Source: Caballeronia sordidicola
GTDB taxonomy: Bacteria > Pseudomonadota > Gammaproteobacteria > Burkholderiales > Burkholderiaceae
Reading direction: 5' to 3'
Length of the DNA stretch: 64,000 nt
Assembly: GCF_002220365.1 (NCBI RefSeq)
Contig: NZ_MTHB01000110.1
Location: forward strand, 248,001-312,000
Shown: positions 33,301-41,700 of the stretch, in pieces
How positions within the stretch are numbered: the first letter of the stretch is position 1
How the letters are laid out: each line of letters opens with the position of its first letter
Notes under the pieces: generated by a model
What the model saw: the letters and a program-made list of their open reading frames with translations, nothing else
Told to the model about the DNA's origin: nothing
The model's database searches: none
Program-made: the position numbers and the translations under genes

Positions 33301-35704
33301 GACGCGCTCGGTCGGCTTGGTCGCCGCACTTGTCGGTGTGCTCCGGTCCGGCGCGGCGTTCGTGCCGCTCGATCCAGCCTATCCGGCCGAGCGTCTGCGG
33401 ACCATGATGGATGACGTGCAACTGTCGTGTGTACTCGGCGATGCAGCCACCTTTGCGTCATGCGGGCCGCTCTTCGCGGGCCGCGAGATCATCGACATAA
33501 ACGCGCTTGAATCATCGCCTGACAATCCGCTCGATGTCCCCATTCATCCCGAACAACTGGCGTACGTGATCTACACATCAGGCTCGACGGGACGGCCCAA
33601 AGGCGTGGCGATCAGTCATGTTGCGCTGAGCCGCCATCTGGAGGATTTCATCAACACATATGGAATCGATGCAGCGGACATCCAGTTGCAATCGTCGACG
33701 ATCAACTTCGACGTGGCGCTGCATGAAATGCTGCCGGCGCTGATGCAGGGCGGTCAGGTCGAAATGCGGGGTCCGCAGCTATGGGACATCCAGACGACGA
33801 GCCGCCACCTGAAGGACGGCCGCGTCACCTTTGCGCGGATTCCGACCGCGTACTGGCAACAATGGTTGCGCACGCCGCCGCCGTTGGACGACCTCGCTTC
33901 GTTGCGGCAAATCACCGTGGGCGGCGAGGGACTTCCCGGCGATGCGCTCGCGCAGTGGCGCGATGGGCCGCTCGCCCGTATCCGCCTGGACAATCTGTAC
34001 GGCCCGACGGAGACGACGGTGGCGTGCATGTATCGCGAGACCTGCGCTGCGGATACGGCACAGGCGATCGTATCGATCGGCGAGCCGTATGGGTCGCGCA
34101 GAGTCTATGTGATGGACCGGCACGGTAACGAAGCACCGGTCGGTGCGCTGGGTGAGTTGTGCATTGGTGGCCTTACGCTCGCACGCGGTTATCTGGATCG
34201 ACCCGGGTTGACGGCGCAACGGTTCGCTCCGGACCCGCATACGACAGGGGCGCGTGTGTATCGCAGTGGCGATCTGTGCCGGCGGCGCGCGGACGGCAGC
34301 ATCGACTTTCTCGGGCGGCTGGACAGCCAGGTGAAGCTGCGCGGTTTGCGCATTGAACTGGGGGAGATCGAAGCGGTGTTGCGGGAGTCGTCCGGTGTTC
34401 AGGCAGCGGTCGCTACCCTGCACGGTGAAGGTGATGCGAAGCGGATTGTCGGCTACGTGGTCGGGGATCGTGACCAGTTCGAAGAAGCAGCCGTACGCGC
34501 CGTGCTGGAGAGCCGTTTGCCGGGCTACATGGTGCCGTCGGTGCTGGTCTGGCTCGAGCGTTTGCCTCTCATGCAGAACGGCAAGCTCGATCGTGCCGCG
34601 CTGCCCGAGCCGGGCGACCGGAAGACCGCTGAGAGAACCGCACCAAGTACGCCCCTTGAGACGCAGTTGCTTGGCATCTGGCATGAAGTGCTGGCGCGCG
34701 ATGACCTCGGCGTCACCGATAACTTCTTCGAAGCAGGCGGACATTCGCTGCTCGCGCTAAAGGTCCTCGCCAAGGGTGCGCAGGCAGGCTTGGCCAGCCT
34801 GACGCTCGAAGCGTTGTTCCAGCACGCCACGGTTCGCACGCTCGCCGCGTATCTGGCCGCACAGCGCGAGGCCGGGGCAGAGGACGCGGGACATGCCGCG
34901 AATGTTGTATCGATGAGCGAGCGTACCGACGCGCCGATTGTCTTCGCAATCCATCCGGCATCGGGTCTGGTCGCCGACTACCGGCCGCTTGCCGCAGCCC
35001 TCGATGGCGTCGCCAACGTGTACGGCGTTCAGGCGCCGTTTTATACGGAGGACTGGTGGCCCGGTGATTTGTCAGAACTGGCTGCCGACTACGCAGCGCG
35101 TATTCGCACTGTACAACCGGTCGGGCCATACCGGTTGATCGGATGGTCGGTGGGTGGCCTGATCGCGACCGAAGTAGCACGTGTGCTGGCACGCGACGGC
35201 GGTGATGTGCCGTTCGTCGGCTTGATCGACGCACACGTGTTGAGGGTCGAGGACAATCGCGAGATTCGCGATGAAGCTAAGGTGACTCACGAGCAAATGC
35301 GCACGTATCGCGCCACGGATCATGAACTGCAGAAGGTGCTCGACGATGCCGGCAAGAAGTGGCCGTCAATGCAAGGTGAATTGTCCGATGCCGGCACTCG
35401 CGCGCTGCTCAGCAAGGTGATGTTGTTCCAGCGGCACCTGGGTCATATCGTCCGCCACACGGAGCGCGCGCCATTGCCGGTCGACCTGAAGCTTTGGTGG
35501 GCACGGCACCGGCCCTACCGCCCAGCACGCGAAGCGACGGCTATGTGGTCGGCGCACTCGACGGGCCGCGTGTCGGTGGCCAACGAGATCGACGCGGACC
35601 ATACGCATATCGTGCGGCACAACGACCTTTTCGATGACCTCGCGCGGGCACTCGCATCCAGTGCTTCGAGTGATCATGACCATCGGCCGGAGCACTTGTC
35701 ATGA
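24392..35704 (+). CDS. YqcI/YcgG-NRPS fusion, three modules with thioesterase
   Basis: About 3770 residues. A YqcI/YcgG domain (about 40-285; HPAYPCFFGT, SRNLGPGMVLLFQPR, EWKQYFLDD, CPF) precedes three C-A-PCP modules and a thioesterase. C1 starts near 352 (HHIISD at about 480), C2 near 1406 (PHVVSD, first His lost) and C3 near 2464 (HHIISD at 2595). PCP serines are 1350, 2399 and 3452; the TE serine is about 3586 (GWSVGG). Hand-read pockets: A1 DVHAIVLIA and A3 DVHAIVLVA, almost the same; A2 DILQLGMIW, the glycine code. The YqcI domain resembles GrbE, thought to N-hydroxylate arginine on the way to graminine. Predicted segment: graminine-Gly-graminine, then release. I use the ATG at 24392 because GAGAGG is too close to 24386. 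Confidence 0.9.
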   Translation: MLTNEETTQQNPAKPAKSLDDPDSVGSSGSSGRSPEFDPGDWKSRIIVGRSTGAEVDLPGWLDSAYETLREQVMHPAYPCFFGTTAERRGEMFYSFVSGHDKNIRDLPATMQTFAKLATLPQYRKNNIAVFFEPDTKPLSHDEYHELFWKTLQHLHDVDPDPAADQQPEPSHEEWEFSFAGVQMFVVCACPSFKLRHSRNLGPGMVLLFQPRSVFVDTITNKVIGREARNQVRKRLETWDETPAHPDLGFYGDAGNLEWKQYFLDDKNVAAQDVCPFLKRQARKNLPGAIAAKPEVAVPDAQDAKPAGGGLQAVAQTYATLPPEKRAAFRLRLRERGMSGDQLPIVALGDRSGRFPLSPAQERLWFLWQLDPDDASYNLSGALRLEGSLHIDKLRAALAHVVQRHEVLRTRFMESDGQAWQVVGEAGYGWTDIDSAEASPLEGRLQALSLQPFDLTRGPLLRVALLSEATGAHVLHVSMHHIISDHASVKLLLDEFIAAYEQLCNATAPTAEPLPVQYGEYAAWQKEWAVDGENNPHHAYWVRQLGGTQPVLELPVVRSRGGVQTTRNARGARVSVALDAMLARSLKQAAASHQTTLFTLLLSAYAVLLARYSGQKDMRIGVPVAGRNRLETERVIGFFVNTLVIRAELAGVASFGTLLSQLHERVLEAHRHDALPFAQLVEALQPERSIGQTPLFQVMFNHTRAQRTDINVAGLRVSEVANDVPTARFDLVLNAVERDDELRLSFNYAADLFDETIVKQMLEHYVEILGQVTAVADQSLAQIVLSRDGTRGATQRPVASTAFEPVGPRFSRQASKHPLAPALHCEGERLSYGELERWTNRIARRLNRLDVRPDECIGLCVERSAALAAGLLGVLKSGAAFVPLDPAYPLERLAAMLDDAGIVRVLVDHTGFERLGELLHGREPIHVADDRPLQADSTANDEADVAFCAPLHPEQLAYVIYTSGSTGRPKGVAINHGTLSRHLDDFIGTYRIGAADKVLQSSTINFDVALHELLPALLSGGQVEMRGPQLWDPETTSRHLIEEKVTFARIPTAYWQQWLREPPPAASLGALRQITVGGEGLPGDALRQWRNGPLGSIRLDNLYGPTETTIACMYRETRAQDEEQAIVSIGGPYPSRSVQVCDADGNEAPAGALGELCIGGHTLARGYLGRAALSAERFIPDPDGPSGSRLYRTGDLCRRRADGSIDFLGRLDQQVKLRGHRIELGEIEAVLREAPGVLAAAAALRGEGDAKRLVGYVVGDADDGVVRRILQSRLPGYMVPSALVWMEHLPLMQNGKVDRAALPEPGVEAARQRIAPRTGLEAALLAIWQSVLGRDGLSMTDNFFEIGGHSLLLMRVASRIRQELGRDVSLQTLFLHPVLESLAAELALREARAADSISPRGHEARIPLTHEQERLWFLWKLEPDSAAYTITGAVNLSGALDRQAMRRALDRLLERHESLRTRFVEEDGQPWQVVDNAAHDGSHGRYGWREQNVRAQDELDARLLELGREPFDLEHGPMLRVTLLARSKTETVLHFAMPHVVSDAWSQAILLREFSQLYRAASRNEVADLAPLPIQCGDYALWQRSPRNEAALDTHYAYWQRELGGEQPLLALPVDRVCHGARSSAGAVIERSLGAELADALEKCSLDHGATRFMTLLAAYGTLLQGYSAQDDVRVGVPVAGRDRLETEPLIGFFVNTLVIRMVTRRTEPFSALLAEVRDRMVGAQAHAGVPFAKLVELLQPQRSISHTPLFQVMFNYSAEPRSQVELPGIEVSTLTGGTGTAQFDLSLDVSVSGEGLRVALNYATDLFDPTTATRLLDSYVAVLETIASRPDTRAVPLLGDREQQQLTAWGRNDQVFVRAEPVHHLFERQAMKTPDALALVFGDQTLTYRELDQWANRLAHKLVRLGVRPEVKVGVGMERSVEMLVGLLAVLKAGGAYVPLDPQYPAQRLAYMVAHSDVRLLLTQRAVIQRFSADGQTPPLLALDALNLDDEPAYKPHVDVRGHNLAYVIYTSGSTGQPKGVMVHHHALSHFIHSMQTKPGLAADDVLVAVTSLSFDIAALELYLPLVVGARIVLATREVARDGAALARLVQESKATVLQSTPAGWRLLRAGGWPHAPLVRFKGLCGGEALQPDLARDLNEQGVELWNMYGPTETTIWSAASRVLDAAPGLGSPIAGTQLYVLDSSMALVPPNVPGELYVGGVGLARGYIGQGGLTSERFVADPINGNGARLYRTGDLVRWRGDGRLEYLGRIDHQVKIRGFRIELGEVEARLLAQPEVAEAVVVAHEGTGGARLVAYVSRRAGQHADAAALASQLRETLIAVLPDYMVPGLIVVMDRLPLNTNGKVDRHALPLPEQTKRIWEAPTGEIEPALARVWQDVLGVERIGRHDNFFEMGGQSLLALRAMAALREALNVELPVQKLFAFPVLADLARAIERDIPGAIPVTPAAPRGVISARPEGMLSIKLSPAQERLWFFSRLSPQSAAYNLTGAVKLEGALDRDILREAVAALAARHESLRTRFIEVDGVAMQQVDVVEPGWSVLDLEDVPQESRAQRVADTVNAISRAPFSLEQGPLFRVTLIRVGDCEHVLHFVTHHIISDAWSNRIILDEFSRLYTAIRQGRAHQLAALPVQYADYALWQNDAEQQARADAELAFWRERLGGELTVLDLPFDRSPPASRNQAGARVDVRLAAPVVDAVRALSRRHQATPFMVLLAAFDVLLARYSGQADIRVGVPVAGRDRLETQSLIGFFVNTLVIRTEMTGLDTVEMLLRHVRERVLEAQAHQDVPFARVVDALNPGRSLTQTPLFSVMFNYDHGTESEKLSLPGLRVSPIQTSTGTARFDLVLSARERHDGITVSLNYARDVFDARTVERMLGHYVSLLEQIATKDQAYLAELVLDVQVDRPALSAHAFVPAGERIAAQARRQPQAPAVHCEGMRLSYGELDVWSNRIARTLNARGIGAETRVGLCLTRSVGLVAALVGVLRSGAAFVPLDPAYPAERLRTMMDDVQLSCVLGDAATFASCGPLFAGREIIDINALESSPDNPLDVPIHPEQLAYVIYTSGSTGRPKGVAISHVALSRHLEDFINTYGIDAADIQLQSSTINFDVALHEMLPALMQGGQVEMRGPQLWDIQTTSRHLKDGRVTFARIPTAYWQQWLRTPPPLDDLASLRQITVGGEGLPGDALAQWRDGPLARIRLDNLYGPTETTVACMYRETCAADTAQAIVSIGEPYGSRRVYVMDRHGNEAPVGALGELCIGGLTLARGYLDRPGLTAQRFAPDPHTTGARVYRSGDLCRRRADGSIDFLGRLDSQVKLRGLRIELGEIEAVLRESSGVQAAVATLHGEGDAKRIVGYVVGDRDQFEEAAVRAVLESRLPGYMVPSVLVWLERLPLMQNGKLDRAALPEPGDRKTAERTAPSTPLETQLLGIWHEVLARDDLGVTDNFFEAGGHSLLALKVLAKGAQAGLASLTLEALFQHATVRTLAAYLAAQREAGAEDAGHAANVVSMSERTDAPIVFAIHPASGLVADYRPLAAALDGVANVYGVQAPFYTEDWWPGDLSELAADYAARIRTVQPVGPYRLIGWSVGGLIATEVARVLARDGGDVPFVGLIDAHVLRVEDNREIRDEAKVTHEQMRTYRATDHELQKVLDDAGKKWPSMQGELSDAGTRALLSKVMLFQRHLGHIVRHTERAPLPVDLKLWWARHRPYRPAREATAMWSAHSTGRVSVANEIDADHTHIVRHNDLFDDLARALASSASSDHDHRPEHLS

Positions 35705-38700
35705 GCGCGCACGACCTGACGAGCACATGGCAACCCGGTGAGGCCGGGATGGTTACGCACCTCTGTACGCTGGCGTTCGAACGTCCCGGCGCGGTCGCCT
35801 TGACCACGATCGACGCGACGGGGGAAGTGCAGTATGACTATGCCGAGCTCGATCGCCGAGCGGCGTCCGTGGCAGCGCACTTCGGTAAGCGACGGGCGGC
35901 CGGTGAACGCGCGCTGCTTTTGATGGACAGCGGTGTCGACTACGTGAGTGCCTTCTTTGGCTGTCTTTATGCCGGAGTCGTCGCCGTCCCGGTCTATCCG
36001 CCGGAATCGAAACGCGAGCAGCATTTGGCGCGGCTACGCGGGATCGCGCAGGACGCGGGCGTGCGTTACGTGCTGACCACGTCGGCGTTGCAGGAGCGCT
36101 TCGCGGACCAGTACGGTGAACTGGCGCCGGACGCCGAGATCATCGCGGTGGATACGCTGTGCGCGACGAGTGCGTCCGCCGATACCCGTGCTTTCGCGCT
36201 GCATGACGTGCAACCTGCCGATATCGCGTTCCTTCAATACACGTCGGGTTCGACCGGAACGCCGAAAGGCGTGATGGTCAGCCACGGTAATCTGATCGCG
36301 AACGAGATAGCGATCAAGGCGGGCCTCGGCGTGCGGAGCGACGACGTGTTCGTGAGCTGGCTGCCGCTCTATCACGACATGGGGTTGATCGGCAGCATGT
36401 TGCAGCCGGTGTTCAGCGGCATTCCTCTCGTGCTGATGTCGCCGCAGTATTTTCTTGAACGTCCGATGCGCTGGCTGCAGGCGATCGCCCGGCATCGCGG
36501 CACGATTTCCGGTGCACCTGATTTTGCGTATCGATTGTGTGCCGAACGCATGCGCGACAACGCGGTCGCGCAACTCGACCTCTCGAGTTGGCGGCTTGCT
36601 TTCTCCGGATCGGAACCCGTGCGGCGCGACACGCTCCATGCGTTTGTCGCGCGCTTCGCGTCTGCCGGCTTCGATGCCGCCGCGCTATATCCGTGTTATG
36701 GCCTCGCCGAAGCAACGCTCTTCGTGACGGGTGGCCGGCGCGGCGCTGGGTTGGTATCGGCCAGGTTTGAGAGCGACGCTTTGTCTGCCGCTCGCGTGGA
36801 CGTCACGTCGGAGAGTGAGCCGGGCACGGTGCTGGTCGCATGCGGCGCGCCGCAACCGGGCCACCTGATTGAGATCGTCGATCCGGAGAATGGGGAAAGG
36901 CTCACCAGCGGCCATATCGGGGAAATTCATGTAGGCGGGCCGAGCGTGGCGCACGGTTATTGGCAACGCGCCGATGCTAGCGCATCGACGTTTCGTACCG
37001 ATGGCGCGATGCGATGGCTACGTACCGGCGACCTGGGTTTCATGCACGACGGTCAGCTCTATATTGCCGGCCGCTGCAAGGACCTGATCATCGTGCGCGG
37101 CAAGAACCTGTATCCGCAGGATATCGAGCAGGCTGTTGAGGCGCGCTGCGAGTTCGTGCGCAAAGGTCGGGTCATCGCATTTGCCGCCGATATCGATGGC
37201 GTCGAAGGTCCTGCGCTCGCACTCGAAATCGCGCCGATGATGAAGAAGCGCTTCACGGCGACTGCTATCTTGGCGCAGTTGAATCGCTGCGTGTTCGACG
37301 CGTGCGGTGAGGTTCCCGTCGCTGTCGTGCTGCTCAATCCTGCGGCGTTGCCCAAGACATCAAGCGGGAAGTTGCAGCGCGCGGCTACGCGGCAAGGCTG
37401 GCAGGACCAAGCGCTCGATGCGTATGCGCTTTGGGAGCATGGTCGCTTTGTCGTGGGTGAAGGCGGGGTCCAAACGCCGCAGCACGCTTCGCTCGACGGC
37501 CTCGAAAAGAAACTCGCAGCGCTCTGGAGCGATGTGCTCGAAAACGAGATCGCTACACGCGACGCGCATTTTTTCGTGTCCGGCGGCAGTTCGCTGACGG
37601 CGGCACGGTTAGTGGCACGCATCTGCGAACGTTGGCAACGACCGTTCGAGATCGGGCAGGTCTTCCAATTCCCGACACTCGCGGCCATGACTCAAGTGCT
37701 ATCTCAGGCGCTTGAAAAGCCGCCGTTCGAGCCAGCCAATACCACCCAGTTCGAACGCGGCGACGAGCTTGTCGTATCGCACGCGCAGCAGCGGCAACTG
37801 TTCGCATGGCAACTCGATCCGCAGAGTCGCGCTTATCACATTGCTACCGGCATACGGCTGCGTGGCCAACTCGATATTGACGCGCTGCGCCGCAGCTTCG
37901 ACAGTCTCGTCGAACGTCATGCTGTGTTGCGCACGAGCTTTGTCGAGACACCGGGCACGGCGCATGTCTACGTGCCGCAAATCCATCCGGCAAGACCACT
38001 CGACTGGATGCGCGCTGATCTGCTTGATGAAGACTTCTGCGAAGAAGCGCTCGCCAAGCTCGCGCAGCGCTTCGCCGCCGAGCCCTTCGATCTTGCGCAT
38101 GGACCCGTGTTGCGCGCGGGCCTTGTCCGCTACGGCGACAATGAACACGTGTTGCTGCTGGCACTGCATCACATCGCCACCGACGGATGGTCGATGCAGA
38201 TCATCGTCGATGAATTCGTCGCGCACTATCGCGCTGCTGTTACGAACACGCCCACCACGATTGCCGCGCCGCAGTTCGGTTATACCGACTACGCCGCGTG
38301 GCAACACCGTTGGCTTGACGGCAGCGAAGCGCAGCGCCAGCTCGATTACTGGCGCGGCCAACTCGGCGACGAAGCGCCTGCGTTGGCTTTGCCATTCGAT
38401 CGTTCGCCCGCTGCCGGTACCGGCAGCCTGGCTGCCGCGCGCATGCCGTTCGCGCTTCCGGCAAGCCTCGCACGCGGGGTCCGCGATGCAGCGAACCGGC
38501 ATGGCGCCACGCCGTTCATCCTGCTGCTCGCGGCCTATCACGCGTGGTTGTATCGCGTGACTGGGCAGGCCGATATCCGCACCGGCGTGCCGGTAGCGAA
38601 TCGACACCGGCCTGAGATGCACGGCGTGGTTGGTTTTTTCACCAACACCATCGTGCTGCGCAGCGTCTGCGGGGCGTCGCTGAGCGTATCCGCTTTATTG

Positions 38701-41700
38701 GCCGCGCTTCGCAGGGCCGCGATCGACGGGCAGACGCATCAGGCACTGCCGTTCGATGTGCTGGTCGAGCGGCTGAACCCGGCGCGCGGCGCGCAAAGTC
38801 TGCCGCTCTTCGAGACGACGTTCAACTATCTCACCGATGACTATCCGGCACTCGCGCGTCTGCCGGGGCTCACCGCATTGCGTTATGAGCTTGAAGAAGC
38901 ACACGCGAAGGTTCCGCTCGCACTGGACCTGCGCGAATCGGGGGACGGTGGAATGCGTGCTTACTTGACCTATGCCAGCGATCTATTCGATGCGAAGAGC
39001 GTTGAGCGGATGGCCACGCAATATCAGCGGGTAGTTGAAGCGTTTGCCACGGCGTTGCTCTCTGATGACCCTGCTGCTGACCTGACCCTCGCAGAGCTGG
39101 AGCTGCTCGATCCTGAAGAGCAGGAGCGCGTGGCGGCCACAAGCCGCGGCATGGAAACAAACCTCTCCGGCGAGCAGCCGGTGCATGCGCGCGTCACGAG
39201 CCATGCACGAGCCCAGCCGGAAGCGCTGGCGGTGATCGATGGAGAGGAGCGTCTGAACTATCGCGAACTCGACCAACGCGCGCAACGGATCGCATGCTGG
39301 TTGCTCGATCACGGTCTTGAGGCTGGACAGCTCGTTGCCATAGTCGCGGACCGCTCGGCGCAGTTCGTCGTTGCGATGCTCGGTGTGTTGAAGGCAGGCG
39401 GTGCTTATGTTCCCCTCGATGCGGGCAATCCGCCGCAAAGACTTGAACAGACCTTGCGCGGTTGCGCAGCGCAGTTTGTGCTGTCGGAAAAGGTTGGACT
39501 TGCGTTTGATGTTCTGCAGCAAACGACCATCGATAACGCGCAACAACATGCGCATGCATTAACCCGCGTGCTGCCGAGCGTCGACTCACGGGAAGCGGCC
39601 TATGTGATCTACACGTCGGGCTCAAGCGGCACGCCGAAGGGTGTAGTAATACCGCATGCTGCATTGAGCAATTACGTGGAAGCTGTGCTTGACCGTCTCA
39701 TGTTACCGCCGCGCGCGACGTTCGCGATGGTGTCGACCGTGGCTGCGGATCTTGGCCACACGGTGTTGTTCGGCGCACTCGCATCCGGTGGCACGCTGCA
39801 TCTGATCGACCGCGACAAGACGCTGGACGCGGATTGCTTCGCGCAGTATATGGCTGATAACAGCATAGATATACTGAAGATTGTTCCAGGACATCTGAAT
39901 GCGTTGCTGCAGACACGGAACGCTGCGGACGTGCTTCCAGCCCACACGCTGGTGCTGGGCGGTGAGGCGACAGCCTGGCCGTTGCTCGAGAAGATTCGCG
40001 CGCTCAAGCCATCATGCCGCGTGATCAATCACTATGGCCCGACCGAGACAACCGTTGGTATCCTGACGCAACACGCGGCGGATGCGGACGTTCGCGCGGC
40101 TACGTTGCCTCTTGGCTCGCCGCTCGCCAACACTGCGACATGGGTGCTCGATGCACACATGAACCCCGTCGGTGCAGGCGAAATCGGCGAACTGTATCTG
40201 GGCGGCGCGGGTGTCGCGCGGGGTTATCTGGGCCAGCCTGGAATGACCGCGGAGCGCTTCGTTCCCGATCCCTACACAAGAGGCGCGCGGTTGTATCGCA
40301 GTGGCGACCGGGCACGCCGGCTGGCGGATGGCGCTATCGAATATCTTGGGCGCATTGACGATCAGGTCAAGATTCGCGGTTATCGCGTGGAGCCGGGCGA
40401 GATTGCTGCGCGGTTGCGTGCGCTGGATGGCGTGCTCGATGCAGCGGTGATTGTCTCGGCAGCGGGGCGTCTGGCTGGGTTTGCAACAGCAAAGGGTGGA
40501 TGTACGCTCGATACCGCCCTGCTGAAGAAGCAACTCGCAGCTGCCCTGCCGGACTACATGGTGCCGTCAAGTTTGCGCGTGCTCGACGCGTTGCCGCTCA
40601 ACCGCAACGGCAAGCTCGACCGGCAGGCGTTGGGCGAACTGGCGCGCACAGCGACAAAAAGCGGCGCTAGCGTTCACCGCGTGCCGCAGGGCGCAACCGA
40701 AATCGCACTTGCGCGTATCTGGGCCGAGGTGCTGGGACTGGCCGAAAGCAAACCCGAAAGTAAACCCGAGAGCATCATCCTCCGCGACGACAACTTCTTC
40801 GCGCTCGGCGGTCATTCACTCGCCGCCATGCGGATGGTGTCGCGCGTGCGAGCCGAGTGGCCGATCGAGTTGCCGCTGCGCGCAGTGTTCAGCGCACCGA
40901 CGCTTCAGACGCTCGCTGTGCGTATCGATGAACTATCGTGCAATGCACACCCGGTCAGAAGCGAGACGTCAACGATCCGTATCGTCGAACGGCAGCAGGA
41001 GATGCCGCTATCGCTCACGCAGCAACGCATCTGGATCGTGGACCAGTTGGCGGGCTGTGGTCTCGCGTCGTACAACATGGCCGCGGGCCTGGACCTGCGC
41101 GGTGACCTGGATCCAAACTTCCTGCATGCGAGCCTCGCGTCATTGGTGGACCGGCATGAAGTCCTCCGCTCGTCGTTTGACGAGCATGACGGCGATCCTT
41201 TCCTGACAATTGCAGATCATATTGATGTATCAATGCCGCTGGTCGACTGCAGCGCATTGCCCGATGCGCAGCGCGAACAGGCCGTCGCCCGTTACCTGAC
41301 CGATGCAGCGAACTGTCCATTCGACCTTGCTGCGCCACCGCTGGTGCGTGCGTTGCTTCTCAGGTTCGATACGTCCCATCACGTGTTGATTCTTGTACTT
41401 CATCACATCGTGGCGGATGGTGCGTCGGTGCATGTTCTTATCGATGAGCTGTGCGCCGGGTATCGCGCACGGCGCAGCGGCATACCGCCCGCGTTGCCGG
41501 CCTTGCGGGTCCAGTACGCGGACTACGCGGCGTGGCAGCGCGAACAATTGACTCCTGTGAAGGTGCGTGACGAACAGGACTTCTGGCGCACGTATCTGGC
41601 GAATGCTCCGCATTTCCTGGCCTTGCCGGCTGACCGTGCGCGTCCGCCGGTCGCTTCTCACGATGGCGGCACTGCGCGACTGTCGTTATCTCAAGAGACG

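Noticed and set aside
37699-38622. Long antisense and overlapping frames across the NRPS genes
   Set aside because: They lie inside C-A-PCP coding sequence, have arginine/histidine-rich random composition and no motifs.
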